NCBI RefSeq assembly: GCF_907165205.1
Contig: NC_058197.1
Span: 18,437,766 to 18,501,765 of the forward strand
Direction of reading: 5' to 3'
DNA: 64,000 bases
Source of the DNA: Coccinella septempunctata
Taxonomy: Eukaryota; Arthropoda; Insecta; Coleoptera; Coccinellidae
Shown: in pieces, positions 38,441 to 50,100 of the stretch
Layout: the number at the start of each line of letters is the position of its first letter
Position numbering within the stretch: position 1 is the first letter of the stretch
Program-made: the position numbers and the translations under genes
The notes under the pieces: model-generated
Database searches by the model: none
The model's input: only the letters and a program-made list of their open reading frames with translations
Told to the model about the DNA's origin: nothing

Positions 38441-38479
38441 ACCTCTGTCTAAATATAATGACCATTCACTGGGGGATCA

Positions 38480-38805
38480 CAGGAAATGAAGAGGCCAGTA
38501 CCTACACTTGCCAGGTAACAAACTCCTTGCATTGTCCTGGAACATTTTTGTGGTATAGGAAAATGCAAATATAAGAGCAAGTTTCAGGAGAAGGAAAAAA
38601 CCTGAAAAGAATGACTCTAGACTAAATTTCCGAGACTGAAACACTCCAAGAAACTCCTCTGGAAATGCCTTGGTCCAGAAACTTTCAGGAGCGAAGAGAT
38701 AATCTCCTTGAAGCCATCCCAGATACTGAATTCCATTAAAACTCTGGAACTGGAGGACAAGTTCTGGACGAGAGGTAGATCTCAAGGTCACAGTGAACAC
38801 AACCC
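38480..38805. mobile_element. Remnant related to the LINE 3' region at 24.4 kb
   Basis: Contains AACTCTGGAACTGGAGGACA followed by ATCTCAAGGTCACAGTGAA, which parallels AACTCTGTAACTGGAGG and CTTAAGGTTGCAGTGGAA at 24450-24540. No open frame remains. Confidence 0.5.
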
Positions 38806-40395
38806 CCTCGAAATATACATTTACACCCTGTAATCAACCGAAAGAGGTAGCCGAACGTAAGGACCAACCAAATCTCATCCGAGATGCGAAAAACCGACGA
38901 TATCCAGCGGGCTTGGGATACCGCAAAGAAAAAAAAACTCATTTTCCTAAGCAGGGGGAATTTTATATTGTTTCCGACTGCCTGATTGAAAATATATCGC
39001 GACGATGGCCCATCTCATCAGCGGAATCGGGTCAATATTTGAATAATTCTCAATTTATGTTTACATTTTCGATCGACTGCGAAGAGATTTATTTGCTCCT
39101 TCCATTCTCTCTTACTCTTCCGAATGACTTTCATTACGCGGCTTATTCGGATTTACTTTTGGGCCTTTCTAGGCCTCGAGCTGCTGTCGTTAAGATCCAT
39201 CTCGGCTGGAGGACCGTTAATTTGGAGGAAAAAATTCACTTCCAAGAACTGGAGAGGGCTGTAATGAATTGATCCACTCTGCGTTCTACCATTCGTTCAT
39301 AAATAATGGACGTTTCGGTTCTTTCATTCGTCGTTCGAACTCGTTTCGTTTTTAGTTGCTCTACAATACGTAAATTGTGGATTTTAAGGGTGGTGGGGTT
39401 GTAATGAAAAACTAGATCACCTTCCTGAGGTCGTAATACTTTCAAATCTCCACGAATGATGCTCAAACCATCGGTAGATAAGTCTTGTCTTCCACGTCTA
39501 CCCGGTAGCGAACTCCGCATCGATACGGCGCTTGTAGTTTGTAGCCGAAGAAAAAAAACAGGGTCCGACCGGCCGCCCGCTTCCTCTCGCGCGTCCCAAT
39601 AAAAATACCGCGCCTACTCGATCGTCCGTCGGTTGTTATACCTCGCGGGGTTGACCGCTGTTTTTCGAGAAACCGCACCACAGGACGTCGTACGCTTTTA
39701 GTGCCCCGACACTCGTAATTCCGCAGAGTTATTCCCTACGAACTGTCAGGTAGAAATGTCGACCGAATGTGAGGTTATGAGCGCGGCCGGGGAACGCCGA
39801 ACAAATGATGGGACGCGTCCGGCGCCAGGGACGTACTCTAAAACGTCGAAAAATCTTGGTCGAACCTCGAATTGTCACTGGGAGAGACGCTGTTCCTCGT
39901 GGATTGAAAGCGGGCTCCAATGGGGCCTAGATTTCACCCTCCAATCCATATGGTCTTCGGGAAGATTCATATTTGGAAGTGAGGGGTCGAAACTTGCCAG
40001 AGGAATCTTTCTTCCAGCCTTCGGGCAGTTGTTCAACGATTGAGCTTAGTCTACACCAGGAGCCTACGCAATTCGATTAAACAAGCCTTGAGTCTTCTGT
40101 GTCTTCTGAAAACATCTTTAGGAGATCTCGAATCACTCGTGAATAGTTCCAGCCACTTGTATGGAACTCCTGTGGAAGTTCCACTGCCCTGGAAGGTTTC
40201 GCCAGGCTTCCAGAGCCTCAAACTTTAATCTTGTGTGCTTTGTTAATACTTCGACATGTCATAAACTACGTTGACTAAGTCAGAATCAACGTATCTTCTG
40301 TCAAACCCAATTACCCATCCATCTTGTGAACACAGTAATCTGGTACTCTCAGCAGTAGTTTGTCCCCTTTGAACTATTAATACAGCTTTAAAACT
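38806..40395. other. No recognisable gene
   Basis: A 159-codon open frame at 38793-39272 has no recognisable domain. GC-rich at about 39480-39860. No splice-supported exon was found. Confidence 0.35.
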
Positions 40396-40400
40396 CCATA

Positions 40401-40677
40401 GCGTCCGTGGCTTAGTGGTTAGAAGCGTCGGCTCAGTATTTCCCAACCGCAAGGTACTGAGTTCGAGCCCGGGCTAGAGAAGGAATTTTTCTAGTTCATA
40501 CGGGTATGGCCTTTCGCTGTTGGTTTCAAATTAACAGTGCTGTGCCTAAGGTGGCATAAGGACACAGTAACAAAGCCTACACAGAACACAACTGATTCTC
40601 CGAACTCGCTCAAGCTTACGGAGCTTCTGAGGGGTACTTTGGTACCTATGGAGGATCAGGATGAATATGAATATAAA
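40401..40677 (+). mobile_element. tRNA-derived SINE
   Basis: The head looks like a tRNA: A box TGGCTTAGTGG (40408-40418) and B box GAGTTCGAGCCCG (around 40459-40471), spaced as in an RNA polymerase III internal promoter. The tRNA arms do not close properly, so it is not a working tRNA. About 200 bp of unrelated body follows, ending in ATGAATATGAATATAAAG, a short A/T repeat tail. Confidence 0.75.
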
Positions 40678-43600
40678 GTCTCTCCTCGAGTGTAAAGGGT
40701 TCATTTCGTGAGAGGCCTGATTGCGGCTTGATTATAACTCAGAATTTCACTTGACCTGCCTCACCAGATCCTCTCAAACACTCCTTGAGCCAAGTCCCTA
40801 TTCGAAAGATGCTCAAAAGTTTGGTCCAGCACCAGTAAGTTAGACCCTTGTAGATATGAATCGTCCTTTGATGGACTACCTTTGTGAAGCTTCAAAACCT
40901 CGTTAAGGTCAACAACTTCATTGACCTCTCATCTGAATCCTCTTCTGCCATGTCAGAACGTATCTCCGAACGGAATGGACAGAGTCCATCCCTGCGTCCG
41001 GCGAGATCCCACGTTGGAGGATGACTGTCCCTGGTTTGGGGTCACTAGAAGCAAGATGGCATTCTGCATTGTTTATGGACGGTCCGCATTAAACCGGCGT
41101 TCGAAAACAATATTGAAATTCGGCATTTGTGTACGTTCCACGTCAGACACGGAATGGATGCTGCGTCTCGCCTCTCCAAATTAATCGATTCGTTTGGGAA
41201 TTGGTGCGGAGGTGGGAGGATATACATAGGAAATGGCATCTCTTCGACGGGTTACCTGGAGAATGGTTTGGTACAGGTCACAAGTCACAAGTCTTGAACA
41301 CTTATCTCAGGTACCATGTATGATCCTCGTTTGAGGTGGTTTCTGAGGTCAAACTCAAGAATTTTGAGGAATATGCGTTTGTTGGTCTGGTAATTCACCA
41401 ATTTCGAATGGAAATGGTTGGTTTGCGATTTTGGGAGTTTTGTTGTTCAATACCTTACGTCTTTGATGCTGAAGCGGACTGGTACCTATCAGGAATTAAG
41501 ACTAGTTCCAACCTAAAGTCTATTGTGCCTCCCATCAGAGCTGTTCTCACAACTGTGCTATCTACAGCTCGTTCTCCAGCTGCCTAAGCCCTCTTAGAGG
41601 GCTTCGAGGTGACTTAGTCCTTATTCTTTTTATGACTTCCTCGTCCAAGACATTCCTTGAGCAGGCATTCTCTCCAGAGTGATTCCCTTTTGGCTTCTTC
41701 CTTCCCTTTAGGTGCATTTTATTGAAATATTACATCGAGATCAGATTATCTGACTTTCGTGAGGTGTCCAGTATCCCTCCAGCTCTACAGAAAGTCTTAC
41801 AGCCCCTTTACTCGCTAGCCTTCTTATGAACGTATCATCTAACCAAACACTAAGTACGTGAAGTTCATTTTTAGAACACTCTTGTATACCTTCACTCCTT
41901 GCCAGGGATATTTTCTCCTCTGGATCCAAATGATAAGTGATTCAGTTTATTGAGACTTGCAGCTCAACCATTTCCTTGTAGATATTCCACCTTCAAAGTG
42001 AATATATCAAGGTTATGGTGTTGAGACATCTACAATCGTCATCCTCTCTTCTCGCTCGATGTGACGTTCAAGTAGGGAGTAGATAAACCAGATCGATACA
42101 CGATCCAGACGTCACTCGACCATTAGGTTCTTCTGCGGCGGCCGAACGTGCACAATCCGTTAACGTGTGTGCGACCGAACCTGTTCTATCTGCCCATCCT
42201 CCTCGCCCATCTCCAATAATATCATTCGTTCGACGAAACGGTTGCCTGACAGTCGCTGACAGACGGATAAACGTCGTACGGAAGGAAACGTGCCTCGGCC
42301 TATCAATTATCGACGACCGTCGAAGGGCCACTCACGTCCGGACGTCTTCGTACACGCGTTTCGGAACACGTAACACGTACGGAGCGTGGTTATTAGTCGC
42401 CATGGCAACGTTACGTCCTGGAAGGCCACCCCTGGACTGCGCTAGTCCAACCGGGCGAATTCGAAGATGTTGCGCGGGGGAATCCGGCTCGAAGGACCAA
42501 ATTTGCAACTAGAGAGATTGCTGAGTTCTTCAATTCTAGGAGTCCTTGTCTCTCATCGCAAAGGTTTTGGGAGTTTTTTCAAGTGAAAGCAGCTTGACCA
42601 TACCACCTTGATGAGATACTAAAAACGAGAAATACGGGGCTGGATATTTTTAGGAAATTACAGAATGTAAATGAACGTCGAATTAAACTGGAGGCCTTTG
42701 TGTAAAACTGGCCGATCGGAGGTCAAAAACGGAAAGGATCCCTGGGTGCAAAATTAATTCTTGATACAAAGTTGAAAAGGTCATTTAACGCGAGAGCTCC
42801 ATCTCCCTGTGATCCTCAATTAAACCCTTCCAACTCCAAGACATTCCAGGGCATCCTTTCTTGTCCGTTCTGTACAATGCCCGCCCGTCAAAACGTTATC
42901 CATTCGAGAAACGATCGTAAAAGGGCACGGAACGCCAACCCTTTGTATCAGCCCCAATTTGCGTGGATTCGTTTCATTTAAATACACTTCAGTTGACCCT
43001 AATTTTCGATGTTGTGTTGGGGGCGCCAAACGGTTATTTCCTCGTGGGTCTAGATGGCCCATTAAGGGCTGTTAATATTTAGTAGTTTCATCATCCAGCT
43101 TAGCGAACTGTTTGGGGTCAAATGGAGATGCTGTCGATTCGAAATAAGTCCATGCCGACGGTTTGATTGAACGCTTCTCGTGGAGGAAATGGCTCTGTGT
43201 ACCTCGGAGGGGGACGGTTGATGTTTTTAATTATTCAGACTTTTTAATGGCATTAATGGCAAATCCCATATGGTGTATTGTCAAGATTACCCCTGCGTTC
43301 ATTAATAAGTAAATGTTTCATTTGGGATTAACATTAAGGGATCGCTTTGTTGCATAGTTCATTACTAGGGAACTTGAGAATAGTATCACAATTTATAAGG
43401 GAGGAAAAAGAATAGATAAATTCGATAAAGCTACTAAATTCACAGAAATCTCCCGAACAAGTCTCCCAGCGGAGAAAACCACAGATAACCTGTATAAAAT
43501 ACGTTTAAAACTCCATAAAACGTAATAGCACATGTACTCATTCTGTGTCCAGTAGTAATTAAGACCTCTGAACGCGGAGAAGATTAGATAAATTTCGAAC

Positions 43601-43964
43601 CATGGTGTTTTTCGTTGGGTACTCTTCTTCTTTACGTACGTCGTTCGGCTTACGTTTTCGGAACTAAATTATACCCAGTTTAGGGACGTTTTTCACGTGG
43701 ATGAACGTTTTATAGACGATCTCCACGCTAGCTCTGAGGTTGTTAATTATGGCCCGCGATAAAAAGTATGTATTTCGCTAACAACTTCAGCACCTGGCGT
43801 TCGAAGAAGAACCAACACGTTTTTTTTTTATTCTCTCCCTTTCCACAAGAAAATCATCGAGATGAACACGTTAGTTTTAACTGATTCAACCCTTTTGCAA
43901 CTGACACCAACGACGTTTTTTCAATTATCGGATTTCGTTCACGAAGATTGAATTTTACTTTCAG
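40678..43964. other. Upstream of first visible Eph exon; no exon found
   Basis: This must be intron or 5' flank of Eph, since exon A starts inside the ligand-binding domain. I searched for a signal peptide and for a segment like LDTT...WxxYP ending in phase 0 and found none. A CpG-rich patch at about 42100-42490 could be regulatory. Confidence 0.4.
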
Positions 43965-44145
43965 TGGGTCGAGGAGTCGTTCACCAACTTCCAGAAAGCA
44001 ATCAACTGGCGATCTTACGTGGTCTGCGATGTCGCCTACAACAACGTCAACAATTGGCTGTGGACGCCCTTCATCGACAGAGGCGTCGCGAACAGGATCT
44101 ACATCGAGATCAAGTTCACCATCAGGGATTGCAGCCTTTTTCCAG
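43965..44145 (+). CDS. Eph: Eph exon A: first visible part of ephrin-binding domain
   Basis: Residues 1-60. The exon opens at TGG after a TTTTACTTTCAG acceptor and closes at a CCAG/GTGAG donor in phase 1. It reads WVEESFTNFQKAINW through NNWLWTPFI to IKFTIRDCSLFP, the conserved first half of the Eph ligand-binding jellyroll. The exon starts in phase 0, so the missing upstream exon must end on a codon boundary. Confidence 0.95.
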
Positions 44146-47100
44146 GTGAGTTGTTCGAAATATACGGGAAGTGTGTTTAGATCCTTGTACGAGGTGTAAC
44201 CAGGATGTGTGAAATAATGTACGGGCAATGCAGGTATTGTTTTTATTAAATCTTGGATTTTTCGTGAAATGTTGTGATTTTATGTTTCTTGTTGATGTAT
44301 AACGAAGGGTTTGAATGAAGAAAGCACTGTTTTTTCCTATTGGTCAACTTTCTCGAGTTTGGTGAATATATGAGGAGGGATTTCTGTTAATTTCCAAGCT
44401 GCCATTTAAAGTTACCATCAAATTCAATCCAGAGCATTGCTGAATTTTCGTTACCAACAATAAATCTACAGAAAGACTCAAAAACCAAACTATCGGTGCG
44501 ATCAAACCTATAATCTCTTAGGGCTATTTGCGACTGTGTGCTCTCCTGTGACTGAAGAGACCCAACAGTGACCTAAAGATCCTTCCACACTCCGGGCATG
44601 GATTGTCACCAACCAGATCTGGCTGATTCTTCTCGAGTCTCCATTATAACTGTGGACCAAAGACCTCCACTGTGATCTGTCTAACTCTAGTCGTTGCCAG
44701 TTATGATTGGCATTAACTGATTTTAGGGATTGATGCAGTATATCCTTAAGCCACTTATACTGGCCTCCTGGTTTCCGAGCTCCCTCTGTGAATTCGCCAT
44801 ACAGAGCTATTTTGGGGAGTCTTGTGTCTTGCATCCTCAGAATGTGGCCGCTCCATCTGAGTGGGGCCCTCATTACTTGAGCCCCAATTGTTAAACAACT
44901 CGCGCGCCGCAAGACTTCTGTGTTCGAAACTTTGTGGAACCATCCGATGTGCATTATTTATCTTAGATGACGTTGTTGCGTTTGTTTAAGGTTTAATATG
45001 TCGCCTGTAGGGCGTCCAGCTCTCGCTTCCGTAAAGAAGCGTTGGTAGGACGACTGCTTCGTAAACAGCTGTCTTGGTCTTCAGATTGAGGTCGTGATTT
45101 TGAAACACTCGGTCCTTCAGCTTCCAGAATGCCCGTGATGCCGAATTGATACGGTTGTGTATTTCCGTGTCCAGTTTAGCCTTAGTATTTATGAAACTTC
45201 CAAAGTATTTGAACTGTTCGACCTGTTCTAGAGTTTCATCCTCCAGGCTGATATCTGTTTGAAGGCTTTCTGGCGGACTTACAAGGATTTTGGTTTTGTC
45301 GATATTGTATCTAAGGCCTGAAGCTTCGTATATATGTTTATAGGTGTCCAACATTATCTGTAGATCCTCTGAGCTGCTAGCGATAAGTGCGCAGTCGTTT
45401 GCATATAGAGTGAAATAGTGTACAGTGAAGAAATCACTGTTTTTTCCTATTGGTCATCTTTCTCGAATTTGGTGAATATAGGAGGAGGAGTTTCTCTTCA
45501 TTTCCGAGCTGCCAACCCTTCCTAAATTCTCCCTCTCCCTCCTTCAAATTTGATCCTGACCAACGCCAGATCAAGGAAAATTACGTGTGTTAAAATCCTT
45601 GTACGAGGTATAACCAGGATGAGTGAAATAATGTACGGACAACGCACATATTGTTTTTATTTCATCTTGGATTTTTGTGAGATTTTGTGATTTTATGTTT
45701 CTTGTTGATGTATAAGGAAGGCTTGGAACGAAGAAAGAACTGTTTTTTTCGTATTGGTCAACTTTCTCGAGTTTCTGTTAATTTCCAAGCTTCCAACCCT
45801 TCTTAAAATCACCATCATTCCATCCTGACCAACGCAGCTCCGGAAAAATTACGGGCAGTGTGTTAAAATCCTTATACGAGGTGTAACCAGGATGTGTGAA
45901 ATAATGTACGGGCAACGCACACATTGTTTTTATTTCATCTTAGATTTTTGTGATATTTTGTGATTTTATGTTTCTTGTTGATGTATAACGAACGTTTAGA
46001 ATGTAGAAAGCACTGTTTTTTCCTATTGGTCAACTTACTCGAGTTTGGCGAATATAAGAGGAAGGGTTTCTGTTAATTTCCGAGCTGCCAACCCTCCCTA
46101 AAGTCACCATCAAACTCCATCCTGACCAACGCCGGATCCATAAAAATTACCAACTTTCCTCCCCCGCTTAACCGAATTACGGAAGAAGCGATGAAACCAA
46201 AAATTCTCGCAATCTCGTTACCCTTCCACGGGGCGAGAACCGAAATTTTTCGTATCCTCAAACTTCTTGCTGATTCGATTCTGTGTTTCAGGCAACGCGC
46301 TGTCCTGCAAGGAAACTTTCAGCCTGCATTACTACGAGTTCGACGCCGCCACCAGGGAACCGCCTCCGTGGGACGCGGAGCGCTACAAACTAATTGGTAA
46401 GAACCCCTTTAAGACGTTGCGAATTCATTACGTTATGTTAGGGGTGGGGAAGGGGTGCGTGGCGTGGAGTTTTAAGTGGGACCTAATATGGAATTTTCGG
46501 TAGTTCTGATTAGATTAGGGTCGGCCGCGTTCTTATTCTCGCGTAATTTTCGTTTCCTTCAACTTTACGATGGTAACGAAGAGGTAATTAGGGTGTAGTG
46601 TTTCGCGTAATGGAGCATGGGGGTGGGGGAGGTTCCTGCAGTTTGAATTATGGGGATGCGACGGTATCTAGTCGTCTTAGAAGGTTTCCGTGGATCATGG
46701 AAATAATGCGATGCCATAGCAACGAACAATAACTGTTTAGAAGTGTCAAAAGTCGAACCAGAGAAGTTGAAGATAAAGCGACTTGAGGAAAATTCGAAAT
46801 TTGATCTTTTGGGTAATTTTACCTCTTTGTCGAATGCCTCAAAACCTGCAATGTTACTCCCTAAATGTAATGAACAAGATTGTAATGAATCCCAGTTTTC
46901 TGAGGAAAATTGGAGTTCATTTTAGTGCATTCCTTTCGTTTTACCTTTTCCGCCTTTGAAAATATTTAATTCTCAAATACTCAGTACGTTCATTCCGATA
47001 GGCAGAGTAAATGTAAAAAACCGTTTATCTGTGTTTAACGTTGTGTTTCTTGCATGCCGTTGAAGATTTCAACGTTTTTCTGATGTTGGTATGCGATAAA

Positions 47101-50100
47101 CCGGAGCTGACGACGTTTTTCATTCTTGTCGCATTCTGGAATTTTCAGATTTTTAACGTGTGGGGGGATTTGCCTATAAAAGCAAATTTTCCCCCGCGAC
47201 GGTCACTTTTGCTCTTTTACTTCAGTCTTTCGCGTGGTGACTTCTGTTTTTGATTCTGTTACTTCAGTCGTTTTTACTGCTCTTTTGCTTCAGTTAGTTC
47301 TATGCTCCGTACTTTCTGCGATTCGACGTTTAAGAATAATTTTGTGTTGCTAGCATCAGTGATATTAAGAATTGATTTTTTTTCCTTTGATTTCCGCGAG
47401 TGCCTGAAACAAAGGAGGCAGGTCCCCGTCTTTACCGTTCGGTTTCTTTGTTAGACCTACACCGGTTACTTCTTTGACTTTGACACTGCTGTACCGTATC
47501 GCTTTCTGTTATCTTTTATCGTACTTTACCCTGTTTCGCTAGTCTGACTTTTCCCTTCGCTATCAGTCATGGTGCGTAAGCCCTTGGGGTACTGAAGGGA
47601 AAGTCCCGTCAACCCCCCTGTTCGCGTTTCGCGTCATAAGTGTTGAAACCGAAATCTCTTCTTTTCTATCAGTCATGGCGCGTAAGCCCTTGGGGTAGAG
47701 AATAAGAGATACCGCTCGTCGTCAGTGAAATCCCGTAGTTGCGCTAAAAATAGACCTTTTATTCGCTAGCACTCGTTATAGCCCTTGGGGTAGCGAATAG
47801 AAGTCTCGTATAGACCCGCCCTGGTTGTGTTTCATTTCTGGAGAAATACAATTACATCCCGATACCGTATAACAAGTCCTTAGTATTTGTTCCGTCAGTT
47901 CTGGTTGGCGCATTTTATTGAACCTTTGATTTTTCACTGCACCCGGTATAAACTTTATAAAGTGCTCGTGACCGGATAGAATTTTCCGAATGTATGTTCG
48001 CTTATAGGTTTGCTCATATTTCATACCTACACATATTTCCCTTGTACATATAATCAGTTTCCGAACTGGTACATAATTTGGTTTTGACTACTTCGTTATC
48101 GCTACCACCCTAAATAACAGCGAACTCTGCCTCCGACTAGCAGCTACTCTGGTAGGTTTGCTATTCTTCCTAATGAAAAGAATAGCTGGCGCTCGAGGTA
48201 ACGTGGTTACCTCGGATGATGTTTGTGTTTATTTCGCGAGTTAGCATCAATGTGAATGGGATCCCATCGAATTTTGCCCACCCTGTACTAGGTTCAGTTT
48301 CCTTTTTTTTTCCAATCGAAAAAGTGTAGCGTTCCTCGCGTATTCGATCGAAGTAATCGAGTGTCGATTTTTATAGAGCCGTCAACGACGTCGAAGAAAG
48401 ACCAGTCCGCGCGATAAAAATTCCAACAAGGAACGCTGATCGCCTCTCATTTGCCTATTCATCGGATTTTTACCGGATCGGTCTAAAAATTCGAATGCCT
48501 GCCCATTCTAGAACCGGTTGTGGCTCGCCCGATATACGCCGGATAAACAGAACGCCCCATTCAATGTACCCAGGCTAGTGACATAATTATTGGTTTATGC
48601 GACAACGAAAAAGGACAGAGATAAATGACTAATTAACGATCGATCCGGTTGAAATCTTATTTTACAACGACCGACGGCTTTCGCAACTTCGATCTCGTTT
48701 TCTTGCGAGTGGGCATTCCGAGGTGTGAATTTCCTCCGAAGGATACCGGCTGTAGCTTGTATTTTTGCCATTTTTCAAGTCTTTCTGATATACTTCTGAG
48801 TATATAGGGAGGTAATGATAAGTTCCGGGACGTTCAGAGCAAATACGGAGCAGGTACAAGTCCGAAGGTTTTCCTGATGCTTTTTTCCGATGTATTTTGA
48901 AGCCATTATGTTTTTCCGCAGGTCGCATAGCCGCAGGGGAAGGTCGGTTCAACTCCAACAGCGAGGTCAACATCAACACCGAAGTTAAGAGCATTCCTGT
49001 GACGAAAAGGGGTGTATATTTCGCATTCAGGGACCAAGGAGCGTGTATTTCATTATTAGCTATTAAGGTGAGTCCAAACATTTCGTGGCGGCAGATGGGG
49101 TGGAAAATACAGGGGGAATTTTAAAAAAACAGCGAGTAACCGTTGGAATTTTCGTCGGTATATACTGCACCTAGTGGGGAAGGTAAGTGGGGAAAAGCAG
49201 GTGGTTTTGTGGGTTCGAAAAAGGGTTTGTTTATGCAAACGAAAGACGAATAATCAGAGTCAAGCCAGAAGAGACCAAGAAAGCTCGTGAAAATTGAGTT
49301 TTTTTGACCTCGAGAATCTACTGTTGAAATATCTGTACGAGTCAAATACTCACCCTGTATAAACAGAGAATAGTTGGTCGAATAGTTGAGGCTTCATTTA
49401 GCAACTGCGAGTAGAGTAGTTACGAATGAGGTGCAAATCATAACGAACATTGTTATCTTCAGCAAAATGAAATGATAATAATAATATAACCATCATATAC
49501 AGTGATTTAACTTTGGTGTACTTATAGACTTGATTCTACGGGTCATAATGTGAAAAAAAAACTTCAAATCAACAATAAAAACGTTTTCATCTTAGTCGAC
49601 AGAGATTTCCGAACAGTTTTCTTGTCAATCCGCTGGCGTGCGAACCCAGGGGGAGCAAAGGACAAACCGACCATCCTGAACCCCTGGAGAGTCAAAAAAA
49701 ATATATATACTGATGTCATTTTCATACGAATAACTGACGAATCGTTTGGGCGACTCGCGGAACGTCCCAAAAAGGATTAAAGATGATTCTCGCTTTGAAA
49801 ATGACCACCGGACTTACAAACATGCCGATATGCAAGAGTTGCTCCATAAAAGCCGAGCTGAAACTTATCCAAACAAACGGACGATACCCAAATGAATTTC
49901 ATTGCATTTGAACCGAATCTTTCCCTCCGAAAAGTGAATTTGCGAAATCCCAATTAGGAGATATTGCATCGCAGTCAACTTTTCTGCCGCGTTCTGCGGA
50001 GATACTTTATTAATGAAAAGAAAAACATGAAATTTTCATCGGGCGGGGAGCATATACATATATACGACGGGGTTGAAATGAGAAATAGAGCGAGGGCGGC

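Larger units (their letters stand above)
46397..48921. other. Eph intron between exons B and C
   Basis: 2.5-kb intron. It holds the hairpin-rich element at about 47030-48215; the rest shows no recognisable repeat or exon. Confidence 0.6.

Noticed and set aside
38793..39272. 159-codon ORF as a gene
   Set aside because: No domain or splice context seen, and the start overlaps a repeat remnant.
42100..42512. Signal-peptide exon of Eph
   Set aside because: The CpG-rich open frame has no hydrophobic signal sequence and no match to the start of the ephrin-binding domain, and does not end at a phase-0 donor that I can support.
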